NCBI RefSeq assembly: GCF_041468085.1
Contig: NZ_CP121017.1
Coordinates: 1,405,501 to 1,469,500, forward strand
Direction of reading: 5' to 3'
Length of the DNA stretch: 64,000 bases
Source: Tistrella mobilis
Lineage (GTDB): Bacteria > Pseudomonadota > Alphaproteobacteria > Tistrellales > Tistrellaceae
The notes under the pieces are model-generated. The model had not been told where the DNA came from, made no database searches, and saw nothing but the letters and a program-made list of their open reading frames with translations. Shown piece after piece: positions 44,794 through 54,857 of the stretch; positions within the stretch are counted from its first letter, which is position 1; every line of letters begins with the position of its first letter. The position numbers and the translations under genes were made by a program.

Positions 44794-46224
44794 ATGGAAT
44801 TCCTGACGGCGTTCTTCGGAGCGATCGACAATCTGACCTGGGGGTGGGCGCTCATCCCCATTCTCGTCGTGTTCGGCGTGTTCCTGACCATCATGTCGGG
44901 CTTCGTGCAGTTCGTGTTTTTCCGGCGGATGTTCCGGGTACTGGGCCGCGGCGCCAACAATGCCGATCCGAACGCGATCTCGGCGCGCGAGGCGCTGCTG
45001 GTCTCGGTGGGCGGGCGCGTCGGCGGCGGCAACATCGCCGGTGTCGCGGTCGCCATCACGCTCGGTGGCCCGGGCGCGGTGTTCTGGATGTGGGCGATCG
45101 CGCTCTGCGGCATGGCGACCAGCCTGATCGAATGCACGCTCGCCCAGCTCTACAAGACCCGCGACGGCGAGGGCGGGTTCCGAGGCGGGCCGGCCTATTA
45201 CATCCGCCGCGGCCTCGGCGGGCGCTATAACTGGCTGGCCGTCGTCTACGGCATCTGCCTGATGGCCTCGTTCGGCTTCGGCTTCAATGCCTTCCAGGGC
45301 AACACCATGGCCGGCGCCCTGCACGACAGTTTCGGCATCGACCGCCTCTGGTCGGGCATCGTGATCGTGGCGGTGACCGCGCTGGTCATCTTCGGCGGCA
45401 TCAAGCGCATTGCCCGGGCGGCGGATGTTGTGGTGCCGGTCATGGCGCTCGGCTACATCGCCATCGCCCTGGTGGTCATCGTGCTCAACATCACCGACGT
45501 GCCGGATATGCTGGTGCGCATCGTCCGCTCGGCTTTCGGCTTCGATCAGGCGGTTGCCGGCGGCATGGGTGCCGCCATTGCCCAGGGCCTGCGTCGCGGC
45601 CTGTTCTCCAACGAAGCCGGCCTGGGCTCGGCGCCGAATGTGGCGGCCACCGCGCTGGTCCGCCATCCGGTCAGCCAGGGGATCACCCAGTCGCTGTCGG
45701 TGTTCATCGACACCATTCTGATCTGCACCTGCACCGCGCTGATCATCCTGCTGGGTGACGTCTATGTTCCGGGTGCCCAGGGTATCGACGGCGTGGCGCT
45801 GACCCAGCAGTCGCTGGCAGGGCATCTGGGCGATGCCGCGCGCTATCTGCTCACCCTCGCCATCCTGCTCTTCGCCTTCTCGTCGATCATCTATAACTAC
45901 TATCTGGGCGAGAACGGCCTGGCGGTGATGACCCGGTCGAAGCCCGCCGTGCTGGCGCTGCGCTTCGCCATCCTGGCCATGGTGTTCCTGGGCGCGGCCG
46001 CGCCGCAGGCAACGTCGGTGTTCTTCTTCTCGGACCCGATGATGGGCCTGCTCGCCCTGGTCAATCTGATCGCGATCATCATGCTCTTCCCGGTGGCGAT
46101 GCGGGTGATCGACGACTACCGCGCCCAGCTCAAGGCCGGCGTCGCCCGCCCGGTGCTCGATCCCGCGCGCTTCCCCGATCTGGATCTCGATCGCAAGGCC
46201 TGGGACCCGACGATCTGGAAGTGA
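44794..46224 (+). CDS. AGCS-family sodium:amino-acid symporter
   Basis: This 476-residue inner-membrane protein has about ten helices and the AGCS signature region 'SVGGRVGGGNIAGVAVAITL' (G-x-G-N-I-x-G) and 'GLFSNEAGLGSAPNVAATA'. Family members import alanine, glycine or related amino acids with sodium. ATG at 44794 has AGGGAG upstream. aspA follows after 78 bp on the same strand, so the cargo may be aspartate- or asparagine-related here; this is inference. Confidence 0.9.
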   Translation: MEFLTAFFGAIDNLTWGWALIPILVVFGVFLTIMSGFVQFVFFRRMFRVLGRGANNADPNAISAREALLVSVGGRVGGGNIAGVAVAITLGGPGAVFWMWAIALCGMATSLIECTLAQLYKTRDGEGGFRGGPAYYIRRGLGGRYNWLAVVYGICLMASFGFGFNAFQGNTMAGALHDSFGIDRLWSGIVIVAVTALVIFGGIKRIARAADVVVPVMALGYIAIALVVIVLNITDVPDMLVRIVRSAFGFDQAVAGGMGAAIAQGLRRGLFSNEAGLGSAPNVAATALVRHPVSQGITQSLSVFIDTILICTCTALIILLGDVYVPGAQGIDGVALTQQSLAGHLGDAARYLLTLAILLFAFSSIIYNYYLGENGLAVMTRSKPAVLALRFAILAMVFLGAAAPQATSVFFFSDPMMGLLALVNLIAIIMLFPVAMRVIDDYRAQLKAGVARPVLDPARFPDLDLDRKAWDPTIWK

Positions 46225-46302
46225 TCCCGACGTGACTGCCGGGGCCGTTCTCTCCGGACGGCCCCGGTCCCACCCCCGCACACCACAGCCTGGATCAGAC
46301 CG

Positions 46303-47676
<1,374 letters not shown>

Positions 47677-47700
47677 TGCGGACCTGCCGGCGGCGACGGA

Positions 47701-47740
47701 TCGGGGGAGCTTCGGGGGAAGGCTCCCCCGATTTCGTTTG
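47701..47740. terminator. Terminator between convergent aspA and asparaginase genes
   Basis: GGGGGAGC (47703-47710) and GCTCCCCC (47722-47729) form the main stem, extended by TTC/GAA. It is followed on plus by ATTTCGTTT. Only 70 bp separate the two convergent stop codons, so it probably serves both. Confidence 0.75.
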
Positions 47741-47746
47741 GCAGGC

Positions 47747-48592
47747 TCAGCCGAGCCAGAGGCGGATGAGGGCGGCTTCCGGGGTTTCCGGGCCGCCATT
47801 CTCCACCCCGCAGGACCAGAGACCGGCGCCCGCGGCATAGCTGCCGGGAACGAGCCCGCCCTGTTCGCACTGGCTGACCGCCCGGATGCGTTTGCCCGCC
47901 CTGACGGCATCGGCCAGGGCGTCGATGACCGCCGGATCGGCCATGGCGGTGCCGGCGCCGAAGACCCTGAGCACCGCGCCGTCGAGTTCAGCCAGGCAGG
48001 CCCGCAGCATGGATGCCGGAATGCCCGGCGACAGGGAGAGTATCGCAAGCCGCCGGTCGCCGAACCGTCGGCGGCGTGGCGGGCAGGCCGGAGCCTGCGG
48101 GATGGCCCGGAAGCTGTCGGCGCCTTGCGAATCGTGCTTCACCAGCCCGTCCGCCGGCATCAGGCGGCCGGCGAAGGCCAGCATCACCGCTTCACCGGGG
48201 CGGAGGGCGGCATCGATCGCAAGATCGAGATTGTCTTCCGCATCGCCGTGGCGGCCGAGCGGCTGCATGGAACCGCAGAGCACGACATGGCGGCCGAGCC
48301 CCGCCAGTGCCTGCGACAGCGCGGCACCGGTGAAGGCCATGGTGTCGGTGCCGTGGGTGACGATCACCGGCGTGCCCGGATGGTCGTCGATCAGGTCGAG
48401 CATCCGGTTCCAGTGCGCCGGGCCGACATCGGCGCTGTCGAGCAGCGGCGCGAAGACGCGGGTGGTCAGCCGGATGTTCTTGGGCAGGCGCGCCTCGACC
48501 GCGGCCTCGACCAGCCCGTCGACGGGGCCGAGGCCGTCGGGCGTATCGCCCATGCCGATGGTGCCGCCGGTGTGGATGAGCAGCAGGCGCAT
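47747..48592 (-). CDS. Asparaginase (type I/II family)
   Basis: This 281-residue enzyme hydrolyses asparagine to aspartate and ammonia. The first catalytic Thr is in 'LLIHTGGTIGMG' and the second in 'VIVTHGTDTMAFTGAAL', with 'LCGSMQPLGRHGDAEDNL' after. It is shorter than many homologues. There is no signal peptide, so it is cytoplasmic. Its ATG overlaps the racemase stop by one base, giving a coupled two-gene operon. Confidence 0.88.
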   Translation of the reverse strand: MRLLLIHTGGTIGMGDTPDGLGPVDGLVEAAVEARLPKNIRLTTRVFAPLLDSADVGPAHWNRMLDLIDDHPGTPVIVTHGTDTMAFTGAALSQALAGLGRHVVLCGSMQPLGRHGDAEDNLDLAIDAALRPGEAVMLAFAGRLMPADGLVKHDSQGADSFRAIPQAPACPPRRRRFGDRRLAILSLSPGIPASMLRACLAELDGAVLRVFGAGTAMADPAVIDALADAVRAGKRIRAVSQCEQGGLVPGSYAAGAGLWSCGVENGGPETPEAALIRLWLG

Positions 48593-49338
48593 CAGGCCGC
48601 CTTCATGCCGGCATGGCCGAGGGCAAGCGCCGCCAGCCGGGCCGCGACCGCATCGGTCACGTCGATGAGTTGCCGCCCGGCCACCGGCTGCGCGATCAGC
48701 GGCAGCTCGGTGCAGGCGAGCAGGATGGTTTCGGCCTGCATCTGCATGATGATCTCCTCAAGCCGCGGGCGGAGTGACGGATGGGCGCCACCCAGCCGCT
48801 TCACGTCGTGGATGAGCGTCTGCAGCCGGTCGGGGTCGGCCGGGGTTTCGATCGCGACATGGGCGGCGAGGCCAGCATAGGCGGAGTGGTCGTCGAGCGC
48901 CACGACCGGGGCTGCCCCCAGCAGCCCGATTCGACATGCGCCGCTCTGCCGGATCTCGTCATGGAGCACGCCCTGAAACGAAACCAGCTGACCGGCGCCG
49001 GGGATATCGGCCAGCAGCGCATCGATCCGCGGGGCGTACCAGTTCAGCGTATTGCAGGCAATGGCGAAGGCATCGACCCCGGGCGCAATCTCCCGCACCG
49101 TCCGCTCCATTGCCGCCCAGACCACCGCCTCGTTGGCCCTGAGGTCCATCGAGAGCCCGAGAGCGGGTTCCGAAACCGCAACCAGCCGCGGCGCGTCCAG
49201 ATCGCCGCGGAAGCTGGTGCCCATCAACGCCTGGGTATGGCGCAGGATCTTGGCCCAGAGATCGAGCCCGGCTTCGGGGCCGGAGCCTGTGATGATGCCG
49301 AGCGTATAGGCCCGGCCGGCATGGGGGCGCGGTGTCAT
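48592..49338 (-). CDS. Aspartate/glutamate racemase family protein
   Basis: This 248-residue protein has the two-cysteine active site of the Asp/Glu racemase family: 'DAFAIACNTLNWYA' and 'ETILLACTELPLI', plus an N-terminal 'LGIITGSGPEAGLDLWAKIL' in the position of the usual GxxGGxGP. It may convert D-aspartate to L-aspartate for the pathway encoded around it. ATG at 49338 follows GGGAAAG. It is first in the operon with asparaginase and divergent from the XRE regulator. Confidence 0.82.
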   Translation of the reverse strand: MTPRPHAGRAYTLGIITGSGPEAGLDLWAKILRHTQALMGTSFRGDLDAPRLVAVSEPALGLSMDLRANEAVVWAAMERTVREIAPGVDAFAIACNTLNWYAPRIDALLADIPGAGQLVSFQGVLHDEIRQSGACRIGLLGAAPVVALDDHSAYAGLAAHVAIETPADPDRLQTLIHDVKRLGGAHPSLRPRLEEIIMQMQAETILLACTELPLIAQPVAGRQLIDVTDAVAARLAALALGHAGMKAA

Positions 49339-49426
49339 GGCATGGGTCTTTCCCGCGAAGATGGTCCGAGGGCATCGCGCCGAAGGCACGTAGGCTGCCA
49401 TGAAATGGTGTCGATGGGGCCCCTGC

Positions 49427-49465
49427 TTGACAATGCGGCACTCGGTGCTCAATCTGATGCAGATT
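49427..49465 (+). promoter_or_regulatory. Promoter and dyad operator in front of the XRE regulator
   Basis: A perfect -35 TTGACA (49427-49432) is followed at 17 bp by a weak -10 CAATCT (49450). The perfect dyad AATCTG-ATG-CAGATT (49451-49465) overlaps the -10 and probable start site, an ideal place for repression. Its right 12 bases recur in inverted orientation at 44683-44694. Confidence 0.5.
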
Positions 49466-49493
49466 TGTGCGATTACAGCATCAAAGAGCGCAG

Positions 49494-50300
49494 ATGACCG
49501 AGATCGCCGAGAATCTTCGCCTGCTCTGCTCGTATCGGCCGTCGATCTCTCAGGTCGGGCGGGATCTCGGCATCAACCGCAGCCAGCTCAACCGCTACCT
49601 GGCCGGCAGCTCCGCGCCGCGGCCGGCGCTGCTGCGCAAGATCTGTGACTATTTCGGCGTCGAACCCTACGAGATGATGCTGCCGCCGCGCGATTTTGCC
49701 GAGATCGTCCGGGTCCGCGGTCTGGACGAGGGCACCACCAACCGCCGGCTGCGCCAGCATTTCGACCGGGTGATGGCCCTGGGCGATGCCCGGGTCCGCA
49801 ATCTGACCGGCATGTTCTTCGAATACTACTATTCCATGTCACAGAAGGGGAAGGTGATCCGCGGGCTGATCGTCTTCTCGGTGGAGGACGGGCGGACCTT
49901 CTACCGGCGCCTGGAACGCATGGGGCCGCATGACCGGCCCGGCCGGCGCCACTACCGTTATCAGGGTGCGGCCCTGGTCGCCGGGGACCGGGTGTTCATG
50001 TCGGATTACGAATACGGCGCCGGCATCGAGCTGACCCAGACGGTGCTCTATCCGGACTACGCCCTGCGCTGGACCCGGCTGCACGGGGTGAAGCTGGGGG
50101 TGTCGGCCGATCAGGCCCATATGCCCTGTTCGGTCCGGGTCTATCTGGAGCGGATCCCGGCGCGGCTGTCGCTGACCGGTGCACTCAGGGCCTGTGGCCT
50201 GTTCGATCCCGGCCATCCCGAAATCCCGCCGCATGTGCCCGAGATGATCGACAACCGCATGTCCGGTCCCTATGCCTTCGACGCCTATGCCCGGCGGTGA
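49494..50300 (+). CDS. XRE-type HTH regulator with unknown C-terminal domain
   Basis: This 268-residue protein has an N-terminal helix-turn-helix (about residues 5-58: 'RPSISQVGRDLGINRSQLNR', 'KICDYFGVEPYEMML'). The remaining about 200 residues contain 'YYYSMSQKGKVIRGLIVFSV' and 'YRYQGAALVAGDRVFMSDYE', which I do not recognise; a sensor role is likely. It is divergent from the racemase-asparaginase operon and carries a dyad in its own promoter, so it probably regulates that operon and itself. The ribosome site is weak (GAG). Confidence 0.75.
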   Translation: MTEIAENLRLLCSYRPSISQVGRDLGINRSQLNRYLAGSSAPRPALLRKICDYFGVEPYEMMLPPRDFAEIVRVRGLDEGTTNRRLRQHFDRVMALGDARVRNLTGMFFEYYYSMSQKGKVIRGLIVFSVEDGRTFYRRLERMGPHDRPGRRHYRYQGAALVAGDRVFMSDYEYGAGIELTQTVLYPDYALRWTRLHGVKLGVSADQAHMPCSVRVYLERIPARLSLTGALRACGLFDPGHPEIPPHVPEMIDNRMSGPYAFDAYARR

Positions 50301-50320
50301 CCGCTGGCGCAGTGCGGCCC

Positions 50321-50390
50321 TGGTCCCTGGCATCACGCCCATGGTCCCTGGCATCACTCATTGACGCAGGGGGCGCCCGCTCCCTATGTT
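50321..50390 (+). promoter_or_regulatory. Direct repeat and probable promoter for the zauP-zapA transcript
   Basis: TGGTCCCTGGCATCAC occurs twice, at 50321 and 50342 (21-bp period). Immediately after is TTGACG (50361-50366), an 18-bp spacer and TATGTT (50385-50390), a reasonable housekeeping promoter. The two repeats cover the -70 to -36 region, where an activator or repressor could bind. The rest of the gap to 50646 holds no supported gene. Confidence 0.5.
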
Positions 50391-50645
50391 GGCGGGGCGC
50401 CGTCGAGGCGGGGACAACCCGCCCGATCCGAGGTGCGCGCCCCCCGGCGGCCGGCACCGGCTTTCGGGGGATGTCGGTTCAGCTCGTCAGTCCCGGCCTG
50501 CCGGAGATGGGGATCGGATTCCCATGCAACGGTTGGTCATCGCGTTCCGGCCCTGCGCCGGGCCGTGCTATCCTGACGAGGTTCTCCCGGCTTGGGCCGT
50601 GCCGACGAACAAGCGCAACCTCCTGTCTTCATGGTGGCCGGATCT

Positions 50646-50960
50646 ATGGCGAATATGGAAATGGCGTGGCAGAGGCTGTCGAGCGCGCTCACGCGGCTGG
50701 ATGCTGCGAGTCGCAAGGCGGCCGAGCGGGTGACCCAGGCGCGGGCGTCCGGAGAGGCGGCCGCTTCCGGGGCGGCCGGTGCCCGGATCGACGCGCTCAG
50801 GGCCGAGATCGAGACCCTTGCGACGGAACGCGACCGGCTGAAGGCGGCGTTGACCGAGGCTGAAGAGGCCCGTCTGCGCGCAGATGATCGCGGCCGCCGG
50901 GCGGGTGAGCAGATCGACCGGGCCATGGGCGTCATCGGGCGTGTGCTTGATGACCGCTGA
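50646..50960 (+). CDS. ZauP-like (DUF4164) coiled-coil protein upstream of zapA
   Basis: This 104-residue, largely coiled-coil protein ('RIDALRAEIETLATERDRLK', 'LTEAEEARLRADDRGRRAGE') lies directly before zapA; its stop at 50960 overlaps an upstream ATG candidate of zapA. In Caulobacter the gene in this position encodes ZauP, a ZapA-binding division protein; the similarity here is by length, coiled coil and synteny. Start 50646 or 50631. Confidence 0.7.
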   Translation: MANMEMAWQRLSSALTRLDAASRKAAERVTQARASGEAAASGAAGARIDALRAEIETLATERDRLKAALTEAEEARLRADDRGRRAGEQIDRAMGVIGRVLDDR

Positions 50961-50988
50961 GCCGAACCGGATCGGAGACGAGAAAGCC

Positions 50989-51339
50989 ATGGCCGAAGTC
51001 GAGGTACGCATCCTGGGCCGGGCGTTCACGCTCGCCTGTGGCGAAGGGCAGGAGGAAAGCGTCCGCACCCTTGCCCGCAAGGTCGAGGAACGGGTGCAGC
51101 AGGCGGCGAGCGGCCGCAGCGTGGCGGTGGATGCCCGGGTGATGCTGATGGCGGCGATCCTGCTGGCAGAGCAGGCCAACGAGGCCGAACAGGGGCTCTA
51201 CCGGGCGCGGGTGGAGGTGGAAAAGATCCGCCGCACCGCCGATCGCTCCGCCGCTGACGTCGATGCGACCCTCGCCCGGGCGCTCGATGATTTCGCGGCA
51301 CGCATCGAGACTATTGCAACCCGGCTCGAGAAACTCTAA
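50989..51339 (+). CDS. zapA: Cell-division protein ZapA
   Basis: This 116-residue protein has the ZapA N-terminal pattern 'AEVEVRILGRAFTLACGEGQ' then 'RTLARKVEERV', followed by a C-terminal coiled coil. It bundles FtsZ filaments at the division site. ATG at 50989 gives the normal family start with GGAG upstream; an ATG at 50950 would add 13 residues and overlap zauP. A probable 6S RNA lies directly downstream, the conserved proteobacterial order. Confidence 0.88.
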   Translation: MAEVEVRILGRAFTLACGEGQEESVRTLARKVEERVQQAASGRSVAVDARVMLMAAILLAEQANEAEQGLYRARVEVEKIRRTADRSAADVDATLARALDDFAARIETIATRLEKL

Positions 51340-51350
51340 ATCTCGAAACA

Positions 51351-51563
51351 GGACGGGCTCTGGCCTTTCGGTGAGGCAACCTAAATCCCAGGGACCGATA
51401 CCATCTACATGAGGGAGCTGTCCCTCCCCGTGCGTGCGGATAGGGCACCGGCCGGTTCGTCCGGACCGGTACGCCCGGACCAAGCCACGGGGATCACGGC
51501 GCCCACCTGCACACGCGGGTCCATGTGGATTTTCACCGCCAACCTTCGTGCCGGTCCCCGTCC
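51351..51563 (+). ncRNA. ssrS: Probable 6S RNA
   Basis: The gap between zapA and the 5-formyltetrahydrofolate cyclo-ligase gene is the conserved place for 6S RNA, and this one folds by eye into a long rod. GGACGGG (51351) pairs with CCCGTCC (51557); CGGTG (51369) with CACCG (51534); ATCTACATG (51403) with CATGTGGAT (51522, one U-G); CCCCGTG (51426) with CACGGGG (51486); and an apical GGGC...GCCC hairpin (about 51443-51475). Unpaired segments between the outer pairs give a central bubble. 6S RNA mimics an open promoter and sequesters housekeeping RNA polymerase. Ends are approximate. Confidence 0.7.
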
Positions 51564-51656
51564 GCCAGTTTCCGAACGACCCCGGCCGCGTCCTCGCGGC
51601 CGGGGCGTCGCCGTTTACGGCCGGTCTTGTCCCGGCCTGTCTCCGGAGCGCCGTCC

Positions 51657-52283
51657 CTGACCATTCCGCTGCAGGATCCCGGGCTGCCAGACCCGGCACT
51701 CGATGCCCGCAAGGCCGCCATGCGCCGCGACTTCCGGCGTTTGCGCCGCGCGGCGCAGGCGGCAGGCGGTGCCGATGCCGCAACGGCCTTTGCCGCAGAG
51801 GCGGGGGCAGTTGTGGCCCGGCTGCCGCGGCCGCCGCGATGGATTGCGGGCTATGTGGCGGCGGGCGGCGAGATCGACGTGTTGCCGCTGCTGATCGCCC
51901 TTGGGGCGGCCACCGGCGCCGGGCTCTGCCTGCCGGTGGTGACGGCGCCCGATACGCCGCTGGGCTTCCGGGCCTGGCAGCCCGATGCCCGGCTGGTGGC
52001 CGGCGCCTTCGGCATCCTGATGCCCGACGAGACCGCGGCCCCGTGTGCGCCCGACCTGCTGCTGATGCCGCTGGTCGCGGTGGACCCGGCCGGTCGCCGG
52101 CTGGGGCAGGGGGGCGGCTTCTACGACCGGACCCTGGCGGCGGCCGAGGCTGCCGGGCAGATGCCGTTCACGATCGGTGTGTGCTTTGCCGTCCAGGTGA
52201 CGGACGAGGTGCCTGCCGGGCCGCTGGACCGGCCGCTCGATCTGATCCTGACCGATCAAGGCCTGCTGGTCCCGGTGAGGTGA
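51657..52283 (+). CDS. 5-formyltetrahydrofolate cyclo-ligase
   Basis: This enzyme converts 5-formyl-THF to 5,10-methenyl-THF with ATP. The core is clear: 'DARKAAMRRDFRRLRRAA' N-terminal ATP-binding helix, 'GILMPDE', 'LLLMPLVAVDPAGRRLGQGG', 'GFYDRTL'. The start is unusual. The first ATG inside the domain (51720) would remove the conserved Lys/Arg helix, and the ATG at 51525 lies within the 6S RNA. A CTG at 51657 has GGAG eight bases upstream and is used provisionally; TTG at 51627 is another option. Confidence 0.82.
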   Translation: MTIPLQDPGLPDPALDARKAAMRRDFRRLRRAAQAAGGADAATAFAAEAGAVVARLPRPPRWIAGYVAAGGEIDVLPLLIALGAATGAGLCLPVVTAPDTPLGFRAWQPDARLVAGAFGILMPDETAAPCAPDLLLMPLVAVDPAGRRLGQGGGFYDRTLAAAEAAGQMPFTIGVCFAVQVTDEVPAGPLDRPLDLILTDQGLLVPVR

Positions 52284-52396
52284 GCCGAAATACCCCTGGG
52301 CGCGGCGTGGGGCGCGCCTCATATCCATCCACGGGCGGTATCGCAGCCGGTGCCAGGCGCCCATGTACAGACGATGCAGAGACGAAAGGTCGAACG

Positions 52397-53275
52397 GTGC
52401 GGATACTCTTTCTTGGTGACGTGGTCGGACGTTCCGGCCGGCAGGCGGTGATCGATCATGCGTCGACCATCCGGTCGGCCCTCGGCGTCGACCTGTTGAT
52501 CGTCAACGGGGAGAATGCCGCCTCGGGCTTCGGCATCACGCCCAAGATCTGCGAAAGCTTCTATGCCGCCGGCGTCGACATCCTGACCACCGGCAATCAC
52601 ATCTGGGATCAGCGCGAGATCCTGGGCTGGATCGATCAGGACCAGCGGCTGGTGCGTCCGATCAACTTTCCGCCCGGCACGCCCGGCCGGGGGGCCACCA
52701 TGGCGACCCTGCCCGACGGCCGGCGGGTTGTGGTGATCAACGTCATGTGCAGCCTGTTCATGGAATCGCTCGACGATCCGTTCCGGGCGCTGGCGCCGGT
52801 GCTGCGCGACTATCCGCTGGGCGGGCTCGTCTCGGGCATCTTCGTCGATCTGCATGGCGAGGCGACCAGCGAGAAGATGGCCTATGGCCATTTCCTCGAC
52901 GGCCAGGTGACCGCCGTGGTCGGCACCCATACCCATGTGCCGACCGCCGATCACCAGGTTCTGCCGGGCGGTACCGCCTTTCAGTGCGACGCCGGCATGT
53001 GCGGCGACTATGACAGCGTCATCGGCATGGACAAGAACGCCTCGCTCGACCGCTTCACCCGGAAGATGCGCGGCCAGAAGCTGCTGCCGGCCAATGGACC
53101 GGCCACCATCTGCGGCACGCTGATCGAGACCGACGACGCGACCGGCCTTGCGAAGTCGATCGCGCCGCTGCGCGTGGGCGGGCGGCTCAGCCCCGCCTGG
53201 CCCGGTGCCGAGCCGATGCCGGAAAGCCTGTTGCAGCTGCACCTGCCCCAGGGGCAGGCCGAGACGGTCGGTTGA
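52397..53275 (+). CDS. YmdB-type (TIGR00282) metallophosphoesterase
   Basis: This 292-residue binuclear metal phosphodiesterase has 'RILFLGDVVGRSGRQAVI', 'LLIVNGENAASGFGIT', 'TTGNHIWDQREIL', 'GEATSEKMAYGHFLDGQVTA' and 'VVGTHTHVPTADHQVLPGGT'. Bacillus YmdB hydrolyses cyclic nucleotides; the role here is unknown. GTG at 52397 gives the family's normal first residues and has AAAGG upstream. A repeat-rich 262-bp gap follows. Confidence 0.9.
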   Translation: MRILFLGDVVGRSGRQAVIDHASTIRSALGVDLLIVNGENAASGFGITPKICESFYAAGVDILTTGNHIWDQREILGWIDQDQRLVRPINFPPGTPGRGATMATLPDGRRVVVINVMCSLFMESLDDPFRALAPVLRDYPLGGLVSGIFVDLHGEATSEKMAYGHFLDGQVTAVVGTHTHVPTADHQVLPGGTAFQCDAGMCGDYDSVIGMDKNASLDRFTRKMRGQKLLPANGPATICGTLIETDDATGLAKSIAPLRVGGRLSPAWPGAEPMPESLLQLHLPQGQAETVG

Positions 53276-53383
53276 GGTCCTGAACGCTCGTGATTTCGTC
53301 TCCGGGGATGCATCCGGCGGCGAGTTCTGCTATCGAAGCGTCCGGAAGCACGGGAGGCCAGGCGCCACCGGTGGCGGAAGTTT

Positions 53384-53427
53384 TTGCATCAACCATCGCA
53401 AGCCGCGGCTTGCGATGGTTGATGCAA
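53384..53427. repeat. 44-bp perfect palindrome
   Basis: The sequence from TTGCATCAACC (53384) to GGTTGATGCAA (53427) is its own reverse complement over all 44 bases, with no spacer (centre CCGCGG). It begins within a TTTTT run and immediately precedes repeat copy B. It would form a 20-bp-plus hairpin in RNA or a cruciform in DNA. Confidence 0.9.
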
Positions 53428-53480
53428 GGCGCCATTGAGGCGGCGGCCAGGGGCGCGGGAGCGCCCGCCCGGCGAGGGAC
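53428..53480. repeat. Structured interspersed repeat, copy B
   Basis: This is nearly identical to 25301-25354. The second stem reads GGGCGC-GGGA-GCGCCC (53451-53466). Where copy A has a T-A pair this copy has C-G, so pairing is conserved through a compensating change. It ends in the same CCGCCCGGCGAGGGAC. A further hairpin (GGCAGCTCA and complement, 53485-53508) follows before yebC. Confidence 0.75.
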
Positions 53481-53537
53481 AAAAGGCAGCTCAACCTGCT
53501 GAGCTGCCGGTCAGACTCCAGAGGGTTGGCGGTAGAG

Positions 53538-54287
53538 ATGGCCGGTCATTCACAGTTTAAGAACATCATGCACCGCAAGGCCGCGCAGGATAAGAAGCGC
53601 GCCAAGGTGTTCACGAAGCTGCTCCGCGAACTGGTGATCGCCGCCAAGGAAGGCGGTGCCGATCCCAATTCCAATCCGCGGCTGCGCAGCGCCGTGGCGG
53701 CGGCCCGCGTCGCCAATATGCCCAAGGACAATATCGAGCGCGCGATCAAGCGTGGCGCCGGTGGTGCCGACGGCGAGAACTATGAAGAGGTGCGGTACGA
53801 GGGCTACGGCCCGGGTGGCGTGGCGCTGATCGTCGAGGCGCTGACCGACAACCGCAACCGCACCGCCTCTGAAGTGCGCTCCGCCTTCAGCAAGCATGGC
53901 GGGTCGCTGGGCGAGACCAATTCGGTGGCCTTCAACTTCAACCGCGTCGGCCGTATCACCTATCCGCTTTCGGTGGCGGGTGCCGAGGCGATGCTGGAAG
54001 CCGCGATCGAGGCCGGTGCCGACGATCTGGAAAGCGACGACGAGACCCACGTCGTCTACACCCAGCCCGATGCGCTGCAGGAAGTGCGTACGGCGCTGGA
54101 GGGCAGCTATGGCGACCCGCAGGAGTTCAAGCTCGGCTGGGTGCCGCTCAGCACCATCGCGATCGACGAGGAACAGGCCCAGACCCTGTTCAAGCTGATC
54201 GAGGTGCTGGAAGACAACGACGACGTCCAGGAGGTGATCGCGAATTTCGAGGTCTCCGACGAGGTGATGGCGAAGCTGAACGGATGA
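53538..54287 (+). CDS. yebC: YebC/PmpR-family regulatory protein
   Basis: This 249-residue protein opens '[20 protein letters not shown]' and continues '[20 protein letters not shown]', '[20 protein letters not shown]' and '[18 protein letters not shown]', the YebC/TACO1 signature. Members bind DNA or assist translation of proline-rich stretches. It lies just before ruvCAB, as in many bacteria, so a joint transcript is likely. ATG at 53538 is used; a TTG at 53526 is in frame. Confidence 0.95.
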   Translation: MAGHSQFKNIMHRKAAQDKKRAKVFTKLLRELVIAAKEGGADPNSNPRLRSAVAAARVANMPKDNIERAIKRGAGGADGENYEEVRYEGYGPGGVALIVEALTDNRNRTASEVRSAFSKHGGSLGETNSVAFNFNRVGRITYPLSVAGAEAMLEAAIEAGADDLESDDETHVVYTQPDALQEVRTALEGSYGDPQEFKLGWVPLSTIAIDEEQAQTLFKLIEVLEDNDDVQEVIANFEVSDEVMAKLNG

Positions 54288-54326
54288 GCCCGGTCAGCTG
54301 AGCCGGGTCAGGGGCTGTTGCCTGCC

Positions 54327-54827
54327 ATGCGCATCATCGGCATCGATCCGGGGCTTCGGATCACGGGCTGGGGCATCATCGACACCGAGGGCTCCAGGCT
54401 GACCCATGTCGGCCATGGCGTGGTGACCTCCGACGACAAGGCCGCTCTCTCCGACCGGCTGCGTACGCTCTATGACGGCCTCTACGAGGTGGTGGAGCGC
54501 TATCAGCCGGCGGGGGCGGCGGTCGAACAGACTTTCGTCAACGCCAATGCGATGTCGGCGCTGAAGCTGGGCCATGCCCGGGCGGTGGCACTGCTGGTGC
54601 CGGCGCAGTCGGGGCTGGTGGTGGCGGAATACGAGCCGAGCCTGGTGAAGAAGGCGCTGACCGGCAGCGGCCGCGCCGACAAGGCGCAGGTCGCCGCCAT
54701 GGTCGCCCGGCTGCTGCCCGGCATCGACCGGGATGCGCGTGCGGATGCTTATGACGCACTCGCCGTCGCGATCTGTCACGCGCATCATGGGGGCACGCGG
54801 GCCGGCTGGACGGCCCGGGCCCGCTAG
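54327..54827 (+). CDS. ruvC: Holliday-junction resolvase RuvC
   Basis: This 166-residue nuclease has 'MRIIGIDPGLRITGWGIID' (first catalytic Asp), 'AAVEQTFVNANAMSALKLGH' (Glu) and 'DADAYDALAVA'-type C-terminal acids ('RADAYDALAVAICHAHH'). It cuts Holliday junctions brought by RuvAB. ATG at 54327 follows GGGG. ruvA begins 30 bp after. Confidence 0.95.
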   Translation: MRIIGIDPGLRITGWGIIDTEGSRLTHVGHGVVTSDDKAALSDRLRTLYDGLYEVVERYQPAGAAVEQTFVNANAMSALKLGHARAVALLVPAQSGLVVAEYEPSLVKKALTGSGRADKAQVAAMVARLLPGIDRDARADAYDALAVAICHAHHGGTRAGWTARAR

Positions 54828-54857
54828 GGCGGCCCAACAGGGGAGACCACACCCGGC

